A stretch of DNA of 64,000 nt. Source: Desulforapulum autotrophicum. GTDB lineage: Bacteria > Desulfobacterota > Desulfobacteria > Desulfobacterales > Desulfolunaceae. This document shows, one piece after another, positions 8,078 to 16,531 of this stretch. A model generated the notes under the pieces. That model was given only the letters and a program-made list of their open reading frames with translations, was not told where the DNA came from and made no database searches. A program made the translations under genes and the position numbers. The stretch spans positions 62,001 to 126,000 of the forward strand of contig DYJE01000002.1 in the NCBI GenBank assembly GCA_020723285.1, written 5' to 3'. Every line of letters starts with the position of its first letter. Within the stretch, counting starts at the first letter, position 1.

Positions 8078-9199
8078 ATGAACAAAGTCAAAATGTTATT
8101 TTTTATGCTGATGGTGTTATCCTGTGCCTTGCCATGCTTGGCGGATGACGCCCCGGCGCGGGCATCGTTTGTTATCTATTTCGACGCCCAGGCATCCACT
8201 CCACGGTTCGATGCCACGAAAACCCTTGATGCAATCAAAAACAAACTTGCTGAAAACAAGGAACTTGTGGCGGTGATCGAAGGTCATACGGATACCGGTG
8301 AAGTAAAAAAAGGTGGCTTCAATGTTGGTGGGTCTGCTAAAGACCTGTCGCTTCAACGGGCGGAATACGTGTCAAACTGGATTGCTTCAGCCCTGGGATC
8401 ATCGGTGACCCGGGAAGTGAAATATTTCAGGGATACCCTGCCAGCGGTAAAAAAAGGCCCCTTTTCAGGTTTATTCAAAAACACATCGGACAACCGGCGC
8501 GTGGAGGTGAAACTTTACACCCGTGGAACACAACCCAGCGGAAATTCCAATCCCATGGCTGCGGGTGGAGAAGGTTCCCAGGTTTTTCTCCCTGAAACGG
8601 AATTTTCATTCAAGGAAGTTTATGAAGGTCAGGCCGTTGTCCACGATTTCATCGTCAGGAACAAAGGCAAGGCCCCCCTTGAAATTCTTGACGTCAAACC
8701 CGGCTGAGGCTGTTCGACTGTTTCGTTTACGAAACTCATCTCTCCAGGTGGAGAAGGAAAAATAACGATCAAGGTCAATACCAAGGGTTACGGCGGCCGT
8801 AAGATGTCCAAGTCCATCCAGGTCACCACCAACGATCCCATGAACAGCCAGTTCAAACTCGGAATCAAGGGTGATGTCCGGAAGGTGGCGGATATCATGC
8901 CTGATTATGTCAGGATGTCCGGGCGTCTCGGGACCACTATGGAACGAAAAGTCACGGTAAGTCCATCGGATGATTTCCCGTTCAGAATCAAGGCTGTTAA
9001 AACAAGGGAAAAAGGAAATATCCGTATCGCTTACAGAGCGACTGGACGTGGTTATGAACTTACAGTCACCAACACCTACTCCAAGGAAGGCGGCTACGAT
9101 GACGATATCATCATCACCACGGACAATCCGAAAGTTTCGGAGTTACGGATTCCAGTGAACGCCTACATTCTTGCACCCGATCCCAGTGTAAAACAGTGA
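8078..9199 (+). CDS. OmpA-domain/DUF1573 protein with in-frame UGA, candidate selenoprotein (Sec210)
   Basis: The frame runs 8078-9199 with one UGA at 8705-8707; read through, it gives 373 residues. Residues 1-22 are a signal peptide. An OmpA-like peptidoglycan-binding domain covers about 30-150 ('VIEGHTDTGE', 'LSLQRAEYVSNWI', 'DNRRVEVKLY'). DUF1573 begins near 185 ('EGQAVVHDFIVRNKGKAPLEI'). This family normally continues V-K-P-S-C-G-C-T; here the sequence is V-K-P-G-UGA-G-C-S, so the UGA replaces the first Cys. The second half of the domain continues without any frame change ('SPGGEGKITIKVNTKG', 'TTNDPMNSQFKLGIKGDV'). The stop at 9197-9199 overlaps the next gene's GTG by 4 bp. A hairpin of SECIS type lies at 8720-8735. 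The alternative is a recent nonsense mutation of a Cys codon; the hairpin position and intact downstream frame favour selenocysteine. Confidence 0.82.
8705..8735 (+). promoter_or_regulatory. UGA codon with candidate bacterial SECIS hairpin
   Basis: UGA is at 8705-8707. GTTTCG (8720-8725) pairs perfectly with CGAAAC (8730-8735) around the loop TTTA, which lies +19 to +22 from the UGA. GA (8716-8717) can also pair with TC (8736-8737), leaving CT bulged on the 5' side. In E. coli fdhF the SECIS loop lies at the same distance, with a bulged U and a GU at the loop's 5' side. SelB binding here is inferred. Confidence 0.7.
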
Positions 9200-9843
9200 T
9201 ACAGAAAAAATTAAAAAAAATCAAGGTGTTGGCCTTTGACTGTGACGGTGTGATGTTCGACACGGAAAAAGCGAACCGCATGTACTACAACCGTATTCTC
9301 GAACATTTCGGACAACCAGTTTTAAGCCGTGAACAGTTCGAATACGTGCACATGAGCACCGTTAAGCAGGCACTGAACTTTCTGTTCAAAGACCGGGAAT
9401 GCCTGAACGAAGTTTTCGATTACACCCGGAATATGAGTTACGAGCCGCTGATTCCCCATATGGAAATGGAGCCCTATCTGAAACCGCTTCTTCACTGGGT
9501 GAAACCGGCTTTGAAAACGGCCATAGCCACGAACCGTTCCAATACCATGAACGGGGTCATGACATTTCACGGGCTTTCAGAACTGTTTGATCTGGTTGTG
9601 ACATCCCTTGATGTGGAACATCCCAAACCCCATCCGGACCAGTTGCTGAAAATCCGTGATCATTTCGGGGTTGCGGCGGACAACATCTTATATATCGGGG
9701 ATTCGAAAACAGATGAACAGGCCGCCATCATGTCCGGCGTACCGTTTGTTGCATATAAAAACCCCTCACTCCAGGCTTCGTACCATATCTCGGACCTGAA
9801 GGAGGTAAAGGCCATCCTCAAAGGCGATGGTGATACGTTATAA
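9196..9843 (+). CDS. HAD-superfamily phosphatase (phosphoglycolate phosphatase-like)
   Basis: 215 residues, starting at a GTG inside the GTGA overlap with the preceding selenoprotein candidate, which suggests translational coupling. HAD motif I is 'FDCDGVMFDT' near residues 14-23, with the nucleophile and acid-base aspartates. Motif II is 'TNRS' near 115. Motif IV is 'YIGDSKTDEQAA' near 172-183. A helical cap lies between. It should hydrolyse a small phosphorylated metabolite in the cytoplasm; the substrate cannot be told from sequence. Confidence 0.87.
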   Translation: MIQKKLKKIKVLAFDCDGVMFDTEKANRMYYNRILEHFGQPVLSREQFEYVHMSTVKQALNFLFKDRECLNEVFDYTRNMSYEPLIPHMEMEPYLKPLLHWVKPALKTAIATNRSNTMNGVMTFHGLSELFDLVVTSLDVEHPKPHPDQLLKIRDHFGVAADNILYIGDSKTDEQAAIMSGVPFVAYKNPSLQASYHISDLKEVKAILKGDGDTL

Positions 9844-9894
9844 ACAAGGGTTATCCATCAATATCAATTACAAAAAATCCACAAGGAGCTTTAA

Positions 9895-10728
9895 ATGAAA
9901 AAACACCTGTTAGCCGCCGTTCTTGTCATACCCTTCATGTTTACCATCGGATGCAGCAAGGGGCAGGACGTCGAGAAAGTATCCGAGCTGAAAACTCCCG
10001 CTGAAAAACTGGGTTATTCCCTGGGATCGGATATTGGAAAGTCATTCAAGAAAAACGAGATGGATATCGATAAAAACGCATTTGTCCAGGGTTTCCTTGA
10101 TGGTCTCGCTGACTCCAAACCCCTCCTGACTCCCGAAGAAACGCGCTCCATTCAGCAAACCGCCATTATGGACATGAGAAAAAAACTGTCTGAAAAACGT
10201 CAGGTTGCATCGGCCCAGAATAAAAAAGAAGGCGACACGTTCCTTGTTGAAAACGCCAAGAAAGAAGGCGTGACCAAAACTCCTTCAGGACTTCAGTACG
10301 AAATTCTGACCAAAGGGTCCGGCCCCATTCCCAAAGATACGGATCGTGTGCAGGTGAACTACAGCGGCAAGCTTCTTGACGGAACGGAATTCGACAGCTC
10401 GTATCAGAGAGGAAAACCCTCCACCTTTGCTGTCAAAGGCGTGATTCCCGGATGGACCGAAGCTCTTCTCATGATGCCCGTGGGCAGTAAATGGCGTATC
10501 GTCGTTCCCAGCGAACTGGCTTACAAGGAACATGGTGCCGGCCAGAAAATCGGACCCAACGCCACACTCGTTTTTGAAATCGAACTTGTGGCCATTGGTG
10601 ACAGCCCCACGGAAAGTGGCGTCGGCCCCACAGGACCCGCGGCCCCCATGGATCCCAACGCTGTGAAACCCGCTCCTGCACCGGCCCCAGCAGCGGCACC
10701 CGCGCCCGCACCGGCACCCAAGCATTGA
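9895..10728 (+). CDS. FKBP-type peptidyl-prolyl cis-trans isomerase lipoprotein
   Basis: 277 residues. The start MKKHLLAAVLVIPFMFTIGC is a lipoprotein signal with the lipidated Cys at 20. An FKBP N-terminal dimerisation domain lies at about 35-115 ('EKLGYSLGSDIGKSF', 'FVQGFLDGL'). The catalytic FKBP domain lies at about 125-232 ('VNYSGKLLDGTEFDSSY', 'VIPGWTEALLMMPVGSKW', 'IVVPSELAYKEHGAG', 'LVFEIELV'). It resembles FkpA/Mip-type folding helpers, presumably at the outer membrane. The last ~30 residues are a low-complexity Pro-Ala tail made of a repeated GCACCGGCAC-like DNA unit; its role is unknown. AAGGAG lies upstream of the ATG. A terminator follows at 10782-10811. Confidence 0.93.
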   Translation: MKKHLLAAVLVIPFMFTIGCSKGQDVEKVSELKTPAEKLGYSLGSDIGKSFKKNEMDIDKNAFVQGFLDGLADSKPLLTPEETRSIQQTAIMDMRKKLSEKRQVASAQNKKEGDTFLVENAKKEGVTKTPSGLQYEILTKGSGPIPKDTDRVQVNYSGKLLDGTEFDSSYQRGKPSTFAVKGVIPGWTEALLMMPVGSKWRIVVPSELAYKEHGAGQKIGPNATLVFEIELVAIGDSPTESGVGPTGPAAPMDPNAVKPAPAPAPAAAPAPAPAPKH

Positions 10729-10781
10729 TCACAATGTCAGGGACGTGACGCGGTTGTGTGAACCGCTCCACGGATTGAATA

Positions 10782-10811
10782 AAAAAACCGGGCTTCTGGC
10801 CCGGTTTTTTT
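10782..10811 (+). terminator. intrinsic terminator after FKBP gene
   Basis: AAACCGGGC and GCCCGGTTT form a 9-bp stem with a TTCT loop, followed by a run of T (seven in all). A smaller stem GCGGTT/AACCGC at 10750-10766 lies just upstream. Confidence 0.88.
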
Positions 10812-10894
10812 GTTGGTTTCATTCAAAGCTATGAACATGTTTAAGCTTCGGATTCATTAACCCGACTACCACCGTTTTCAAAGGAATTTCCTGC

Positions 10895-12118
10895 ATGAAA
10901 CCAGAATTCATCGGATACCTTGAAGCTCTTGATCTTACAATCGCCAACATTAACTCCCTGGATACGGAATCCGTGAACCTTGCGGAAGGTCTTGACCGGA
11001 TCGCGGCATGTGATCTCCTCGCAAAGGTGGATTCTCCATCGGTGGACGCATCGCTGAAGGACGGCTATGCCGTGCGGTCCGAACAGATTGAGCACGCCAC
11101 GGAAACGTCACCCGTGGTTTTGAATTTGATGGGCACTTCGGCCGCCGGAATTCCCTTTGAAGGCCGTATGGATGACCGCTGTGCCGTAAGAATTTTAACC
11201 GGTGGAAAAATTCCTGAAGGGGCCGATGCTGTGGTGTCCGAGGAGTACACCGAGGTTTCAGGGGGTCAGGTTAAAGTTAAGATACACGCTCATCAAGGCC
11301 GGAATATATTCCGAAAAGGAAAAGATGTCACAAAAGATGAGAGTGTCGTCAAAAAAGGAACCCGACTGTCTCCCGGAATCATCGGTCTTCTGGCGGCGGC
11401 GGGCCACAGTGACATTCCGGTTTATAAACGGCCTTTCGTAACTTTGATTGCCACAGGCGATGAGGTGGTCATGCCCGGCAAGCCTCTTCCCGAAGGAAAA
11501 CTTTACGCGAGTAACCTTGCGACACTGAACGCCTGGTGCCGTCGATACGGCATGACGGTGCACATGGAGCAGGCGGCGGATCAGCGGGGCCAAATCACGT
11601 CGAGAATCGAGTATGCCCTTAAAACCAGCGATGCCCTGATCACCAGCGGCGGAGCCTGGACTGGAGACCGTGACCTTGTGGTGTCCATCCTGAACGATTT
11701 GGGGTGGACGCAGTATTTCCACCGCATCCGCATAGGTCCCGGTAAGGCGGCAGGATTCGGGACATGCAAGGGAAAACCCGTTTTCGTTCTTCCCGGAGGA
11801 CCGCCCTCAAACCTTCTGGCCTTTCTGGCCATCGCCCTTCCGGGATTGCTGAAACTTGGCGGACGGACCGGTTCCGTATTGCCTGAAATTTCAGTGATTT
11901 TGGGAAAAACCATCACGGTTAGGGACCGGAACTGGACCCAGTTTATTTTCGGAGCCCTTGAAAGCGGCAGCTTAGAAGGGACTTATCCTTTGTTTGCACC
12001 CCTTGAACTGGACAGCCGACTGCGGTCCATGGCTCTGGCCCAGGCCGTGATTTCTATTCCGGAAGGCGTTGAAACGCTGGAAAAGGGTACGGTTGTCTCC
12101 GCGTGGAATCTGTTATGA
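10895..12118 (+). CDS. moeA: molybdopterin molybdenumtransferase MoeA
   Basis: 407 residues. MoeA inserts molybdate (or tungstate in paralogues) into adenylylated molybdopterin. Visible landmarks are 'SPSVDASLKDGYAVR' (domain I), 'ILTGGKIPEGADAVV' and 'VKKGTRLSPGIIGLLAAAGH', the catalytic-domain motif 'ATGDEV', and 'ITSGGAWTGDRDLV' with 'LPGGPPSNLLAFLAIALPGLLKL' near the end. It heads a tight operon with mobA (ATGA overlap) and mobB, which supplies the guanine-dinucleotide form of the cofactor for enzymes such as formate dehydrogenases. Whether this copy prefers Mo or W cannot be read from sequence. Confidence 0.92.
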   Translation: MKPEFIGYLEALDLTIANINSLDTESVNLAEGLDRIAACDLLAKVDSPSVDASLKDGYAVRSEQIEHATETSPVVLNLMGTSAAGIPFEGRMDDRCAVRILTGGKIPEGADAVVSEEYTEVSGGQVKVKIHAHQGRNIFRKGKDVTKDESVVKKGTRLSPGIIGLLAAAGHSDIPVYKRPFVTLIATGDEVVMPGKPLPEGKLYASNLATLNAWCRRYGMTVHMEQAADQRGQITSRIEYALKTSDALITSGGAWTGDRDLVVSILNDLGWTQYFHRIRIGPGKAAGFGTCKGKPVFVLPGGPPSNLLAFLAIALPGLLKLGGRTGSVLPEISVILGKTITVRDRNWTQFIFGALESGSLEGTYPLFAPLELDSRLRSMALAQAVISIPEGVETLEKGTVVSAWNLL

Positions 12119-12717
12119 TGATGGAAACAGAAGGCAAAACATACCATGATGTCTGCGGAGTTATCCTTGCTGGCGGAAAAAGCAGACGTATGGGCAAAGA
12201 CAAGGCGACCTTGATGTTTCGTGGTATGCGAATGTTCGACCGGACCCTTGGGATGATGAGGGAACTGTTTGACAAAATTATCATCGCCGGTGACCGGCCT
12301 GACCTCTGTCTCCCTACTGTTCCATGTTATCCGGATATATACCCGGGAAGCGCCTTAGGCGGCCTTTACACAGGGCTCAAGGAATCCGGGGCGGAATGGA
12401 TCATGGTTTCGGCCTGCGACATGCCGTTTCCCGATGCCGATGTGGCCCGGAAACTTCTTGAATTGCGTGGGAACAACGATGCTGTGGTTCCTCAAACGCC
12501 CGGAGGTTTCGAGCCACTTTTTTCGGTTTACAGAAAAACATGTCTGCCGCACATGAAAGAACTTCTTGAACGTGGGAATTATAAAATCAATGATTTCTAT
12601 CCCGGCGTCACCGTCCGTTATGCCCATTTCAGCGAACTTCCGGACGGCTGGGATAAATCCCTTCTCAATGTCAACACACCGGAGCAGATTCGCTCGGTCA
12701 TGGAGAACAGCCGATGA
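12115..12717 (+). CDS. mobA: molybdenum cofactor guanylyltransferase MobA
   Basis: 200 residues from the ATG at 12115, which overlaps the moeA stop as ATGA; an in-frame GTG at 12103 is possible but less likely. MobA transfers GMP from GTP to molybdopterin. The nucleotidyltransferase signature 'GVILAGGKSRRMGKDKA' is at residues 12-28, 'GGLYTGLKESGAEWIMVSACDMPF' carries the metal-binding Asp, and 'NVNTPEQ' is near the C-terminus. Its stop overlaps mobB by 4 bp (ATGA). These overlaps indicate coupled translation of the three genes. Confidence 0.92.
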   Translation: MMMETEGKTYHDVCGVILAGGKSRRMGKDKATLMFRGMRMFDRTLGMMRELFDKIIIAGDRPDLCLPTVPCYPDIYPGSALGGLYTGLKESGAEWIMVSACDMPFPDADVARKLLELRGNNDAVVPQTPGGFEPLFSVYRKTCLPHMKELLERGNYKINDFYPGVTVRYAHFSELPDGWDKSLLNVNTPEQIRSVMENSR

Positions 12718-13235
12718 AAAAACGTGTGATCGTTTCCATTGTCGCCAAAAGCGGTACAGGAAAAACAACCCTTCTTGAAAAGATCATCGCCGAACTGAAA
12801 CAAAGAGGATACCGCGTGGGTGCATTGAAGCACGACGCCCACCGTTTTGACATCGATCACAGGAACAAGGACTCCTGGCGCCTGACCCAGGCTGGGGCCG
12901 ATACCATGGTAATCACGTCCAAGGAGAAACTCGCCATGGTCAAAATGAACCCGAACAACGAGGAGCCCGATGTGATAGAGATCGTGGATCGCTATTTCAC
13001 AGATGTCCATCTTGTCCTGACGGAAGGTTTCAAGGGCAACACATTTCCGAAGATCGAAGTGCACAGAAAAGAGCGAAGCCAGAATCTGCTCTGCCGGGGT
13101 GAGACCTATGATCCCACCCTCCTGGCCGTGGCCTCCGACGAGCATCTGGACATGGATGTTCCCATATACGACATCAACGACGCTCAGGGCCTCTGCGATT
13201 TCATCGAGGAACGTTTTTTGCGTCAGGTCAGTTGA
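12714..13235 (+). CDS. mobB: molybdopterin-guanine dinucleotide biosynthesis adaptor MobB
   Basis: 173 residues. It is a P-loop GTPase that assists MobA in cofactor maturation. Walker A is 'SGTGKTTLLEKI' at residues 13-24. 'VGALKHDAHRFDIDH' and 'DSWRLTQAGAD' are typical of the family, and 'HLVLTEGFKGNTFPKIEVHR' is its later conserved block. It closes the moeA-mobA-mobB operon. Its last 8 bp overlap the convergent gene that ends at 13228, leaving no room for a separate terminator. Confidence 0.92.
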   Translation: MKKRVIVSIVAKSGTGKTTLLEKIIAELKQRGYRVGALKHDAHRFDIDHRNKDSWRLTQAGADTMVITSKEKLAMVKMNPNNEEPDVIEIVDRYFTDVHLVLTEGFKGNTFPKIEVHRKERSQNLLCRGETYDPTLLAVASDEHLDMDVPIYDINDAQGLCDFIEERFLRQVS

Positions 13236-15618
13236 CGATGTTTCGCGGGGCCACAAGGGCCGCAAGGATATAACAGGCTCCGGCGCACACCATCACCAGG
13301 GTGAATCCCGAGACAATGGCGAGAAGGATGGCTGTTACAGATCCTATCACGGAAGCGAAGCTGTTGAACGCCCAAGGAAGGCCCAGGGATTGGTCGTTGC
13401 CTCTGGCACAGATCCGTCTTGCGGCTTCCGGAAACGCCGTTCCCATAAGGCAGGACACAGGTCCCAGAAATAATACGGCCACGACGAGTTTCAATCCAAA
13501 AGAATGAAGTCCTCCCAGTTCACGAAGGAAAGGAATGCCGAAAGCAGCCTGGATCAGAAAAATAACGCATACTGTTGACAACACCGCAGGAAAAGAGAAA
13601 CGTGATGTGAGCTGCCGTGAGAAGAACGCCCCGATGCCTGAAAAAAGAAGGATCGAAAAAAGGACCACGGAAAGCGCATAGACCGGGTGGCCGAGGAAAA
13701 GCACCATCTGCTGGGTGAACGACACCTCCGCCAGCATGAACCCCATTCCGATGCATGAAAAATAGATCCATCCCCCGACGTCACGGTTTGAACGCTCAAG
13801 ACGGAACGATCCGACAACAAGCCATAATGATGCCACGATCATTTCGATAAACAGGATACCCAGAATGGTCTGGCCATCGAAGCGGATGTATCCTTCGATG
13901 AAATCTCCGGGATTGAACAGGGTGGTGAACTTTCTGTTTTCAAAATAAAACGGGGAACTGTCCGTGGGAGGTGTGACGTTGAAGGGGTAGGATTGAAGCC
14001 AGGCCTTCTTGTCTGCCGATGTGATGAAACTGTAGAATTTCATGGAACTGAAAATCACCTTGTCCGGCCTATATATCGGAACAAACTGTTTTTCAGTGCA
14101 GAAATTCGAAAGGGACGCGATATCTGCGTGTGAAAGGGGTGTTTTTTTGACGATGAGGACGGCAAACCGTTTGGATTGATAGAAATACATGTGATCGGCG
14201 GGGTTTTGGACGCCGTAGCCTTGCAAGGCCGAATACGCCAGGGAAAACAGGCGCAGGGAATACCTGGGATAGCCGGTGGTGCTGGGGATATACCAGTGGG
14301 TGACGCTCAGGATGCCGTCCGGGTTCAGATGGTTCAGATAATTCTGAAAGGCTTCAAGGGTGTAGAGATAGTTTTCAGTGAGTGCGAATGCTCCGGCCTG
14401 GGTCGCGCTGAAGGTGTCTACCCCGCTCAGCTGGATGATATCGTAAGTCTTGTCCATTGAGGACAGTACGCTGCGGCCTTCCCCAAGGTATGCCGTGACT
14501 TTGGGATTCCGGTAAACGTTTCCGGAATAGGATGCGTAATCCCGGGTCATGGCGTTGTAGATGGACGGGTTGATTTCCACCGCGTCGATGTGGGACGCTC
14601 CGGCACGAAGGGCTGCCCGGATGTCCATGCCTCCGCCGGAGCCGATGACCATCATGTCCGGGTTTGTTTGCGAGATGCGGTACATCCCGTACATGGGAAG
14701 GTTATCCATGAAATCGTAAAAACCCGGTTTGTCGCTGTGTGAAAGAATGGTGGTGTAGGCCCAGTAATCGATGAGGACTCCAAGCCGTTCCGGCAGAGGC
14801 GCGGTGTTGGCTGGAGAAAGACCCCAGAGCCCGAATTCATTCGTCTGGCTGTCTTTTTCTTTATAGAAGTCAACCCGTGAAAGGCTGGTCCAGTCGGTTT
14901 TCAGTTTTTGCGAAGGTTCTATGGTTGCCGCGGGTTTTCCCGTGGGGCTTTTTATTGGAAACAGTGCGTCGCTGAATAACATGAACGATACAATGATCAA
15001 AGCCGTAAGAAGGCTTACACCGGCCGTTTTATGGTTCTTTGTGAAAGCTGTGATAGAGCCGGTAGAGGTAAGAAGAGCCGAGACTGCGATAAGGGATTTT
15101 ACACCACCCAGAATGTTCATCAAAACCAGGGCTAAAAGACATCCGAGGGCCGAACCGATGAGATTCGCTCCGTAAACAGAGCCCATTTTTTTATGTTCAG
15201 TCTGAAGCGTGAAAACGATGACGGCACCCATGAACAGAAAGGGTATCAAAAGGACCAGTGACGACGAAACAAGTTCAAAGGCCATGAAGAGCGTGATGGT
15301 CCCCGGACTCGTGGCGGGATCCGAGACATGAAAGGGGTTGTTCGTAAGCGCGAGAAGGGCGGCGATCAGGGCGCATCCAGCGGATATGCTCCCCGTTGCG
15401 AGTACATTGTGCGAGGCATGGGATTTAAGCTGGCCGGATTTGCGCCTGACAAGGAAGCCCCCGATGCCGAATCCCAGCATGGCTGTAGACAGCACGAGAA
15501 AGCCGAAATGGTACCAGTAAACCACGGAGAAAATCCGGGTCAGAATGATTTCGGAAGAAAGGACTCCTGCTGAAAATAGTCCGATAAATAACGGTGTTCG
15601 ATAAGCTCCGGTGCTCAC
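13228..15618 (-). CDS. polytopic membrane protein with spermidine-synthase-like domain
   Basis: About 796 residues from a GTG at 15618. The open frame extends to 15837, but that would overlap the upstream fkbM-type gene by ~200 bp, so I place the start after that gene; the exact start is uncertain. The N-terminal ~220 residues hold about six membrane helices ('FIGLFSAGVLSSEIILTRIFSVV'). A central Rossmann domain carries a SAM/polyamine-synthase motif, 'MMVIGSGGGMDIRAALRAGA', with 'DAVEINPSIYNAM' and 'IQLSGVDTF'. The C-terminal ~200 residues are again membrane helices. Such fusions are common in bacteria and mostly uncharacterised. Polyamine synthesis is not shown; another SAM-dependent reaction at the membrane is equally possible. 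Confidence 0.78.
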   Translation of the reverse strand: MSTGAYRTPLFIGLFSAGVLSSEIILTRIFSVVYWYHFGFLVLSTAMLGFGIGGFLVRRKSGQLKSHASHNVLATGSISAGCALIAALLALTNNPFHVSDPATSPGTITLFMAFELVSSSLVLLIPFLFMGAVIVFTLQTEHKKMGSVYGANLIGSALGCLLALVLMNILGGVKSLIAVSALLTSTGSITAFTKNHKTAGVSLLTALIIVSFMLFSDALFPIKSPTGKPAATIEPSQKLKTDWTSLSRVDFYKEKDSQTNEFGLWGLSPANTAPLPERLGVLIDYWAYTTILSHSDKPGFYDFMDNLPMYGMYRISQTNPDMMVIGSGGGMDIRAALRAGASHIDAVEINPSIYNAMTRDYASYSGNVYRNPKVTAYLGEGRSVLSSMDKTYDIIQLSGVDTFSATQAGAFALTENYLYTLEAFQNYLNHLNPDGILSVTHWYIPSTTGYPRYSLRLFSLAYSALQGYGVQNPADHMYFYQSKRFAVLIVKKTPLSHADIASLSNFCTEKQFVPIYRPDKVIFSSMKFYSFITSADKKAWLQSYPFNVTPPTDSSPFYFENRKFTTLFNPGDFIEGYIRFDGQTILGILFIEMIVASLWLVVGSFRLERSNRDVGGWIYFSCIGMGFMLAEVSFTQQMVLFLGHPVYALSVVLFSILLFSGIGAFFSRQLTSRFSFPAVLSTVCVIFLIQAAFGIPFLRELGGLHSFGLKLVVAVLFLGPVSCLMGTAFPEAARRICARGNDQSLGLPWAFNSFASVIGSVTAILLAIVSGFTLVMVCAGACYILAALVAPRNIVN

Positions 15619-15640
15619 GATCTGTTCCGTTTCATGGGGT

Positions 15641-16528
15641 TCAATATTCCTTTCCTGCGGTTGGAAGTGCGATGATGTCCACGGTGGAAAGACCGGGAAT
15701 CTGTTGTGTATGGTTGCTTCGCGTGACTTCGCGACCGTTTTGAAGAATGTACAGAGTGTAGCCCATGATTTCAAGAAGATCGATGTAATCATTGAAATCA
15801 ATGCCTTGTTCGGCCATCTGGTAGATACCGGTCTCAAAAATGACCACGGGTCTGTGTTTATCCAGAAGACTGACCGCCCCTTTGAGGACGTCCAGTTCGT
15901 GTCCTTCCGTATCGATTTTGATCATGTCCACACGGAGTATGCTGTTTACCTTGCAGAATTCATGGAGAGTGACGCTGGGTGCAAGGCTGGTGCAACGTTC
16001 GATGCCTCCGTGAACCGGATGCCCCGAAGACGAGAATGAATCCGTTTTCCAGCTGGCCATGGCAAAAGGCCTGGGGGCGGCCATGGACCGGGATGCGGCG
16101 AACTGTTTGACAGGGGTGATACGTTCTTTCAGTTCCGGATTCAGGTCGATGTTTTTAAGGAGCTTCCGGTAAGCGAAGTCCGTGGGTTCAAAGGCGTAAA
16201 CCTGGCCGTTTACCGCTCTTCGGGCAAACTGAAGGGTCATGCATCCCATGTTGGCTCCGATGTCGAATATGACGGCGTCATGGGGAATGGTGTAGAACCT
16301 GTTCTTGAAAATGTGACTCTGGTACGATCCCAGAAGATAAATCGACAGGTCTATGCCTTCGGACAGATCAAGGCTGTAGGTTATCCCGTCACGTTTGACC
16401 GTGGTGTGGTCGGATCTAAGAAAAATCCGGACGGACAGATAGGCGATTCTTGCGAGAAACAGCCTGATTCGGGTTTTTGGAATTCTTGTATGGAAAGTAT
16501 GAAACACGGCCCCTCCAGGCATGGACAA
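15641..16528 (-). CDS. FkbM-family SAM-dependent methyltransferase
   Basis: 295 residues. The SAM-binding motif 'VIFDIGANMGCMTLQFAR' at about 85-102 is followed by 'VYAFEPTDFAYRKL' and 'VDMIKIDTEGHELDVLKGA', the standard FkbM blocks. These enzymes O-methylate sugars or polyketides. The hydrophobic stretch 'IRLFLARIAYLSVRIFL' near the N-terminus may anchor it to the membrane. It sits 3 bp after the methyltransferase/glycosyltransferase fusion on the same strand and before the spermidine-synthase-like membrane protein, so the three form a likely operon acting on a glycan or glycolipid. The substrate is inferred from context only. Confidence 0.85.
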   Translation of the reverse strand: MSMPGGAVFHTFHTRIPKTRIRLFLARIAYLSVRIFLRSDHTTVKRDGITYSLDLSEGIDLSIYLLGSYQSHIFKNRFYTIPHDAVIFDIGANMGCMTLQFARRAVNGQVYAFEPTDFAYRKLLKNIDLNPELKERITPVKQFAASRSMAAPRPFAMASWKTDSFSSSGHPVHGGIERCTSLAPSVTLHEFCKVNSILRVDMIKIDTEGHELDVLKGAVSLLDKHRPVVIFETGIYQMAEQGIDFNDYIDLLEIMGYTLYILQNGREVTRSNHTQQIPGLSTVDIIALPTAGKEY

Positions 16529-16531
16529 ACG

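Noticed and set aside
8705-8707. Reading the UGA as the real stop of a 209-residue protein, with a second gene from the ATG at 8804
   Set aside because: The DUF1573 domain would be split in half, the 96-bp gap still encodes the missing part of the domain in the same frame, and no ribosome-binding site precedes 8804.
10640-10728. Repeat array as CRISPR
   Set aside because: Short units in coding sequence without spacers; it encodes a Pro-Ala tail.
15619-15837. N-terminal extension of the spermidine-synthase-like membrane protein
   Set aside because: It would overlap the fkbM-type gene by ~200 bp and has no membrane or signal features.
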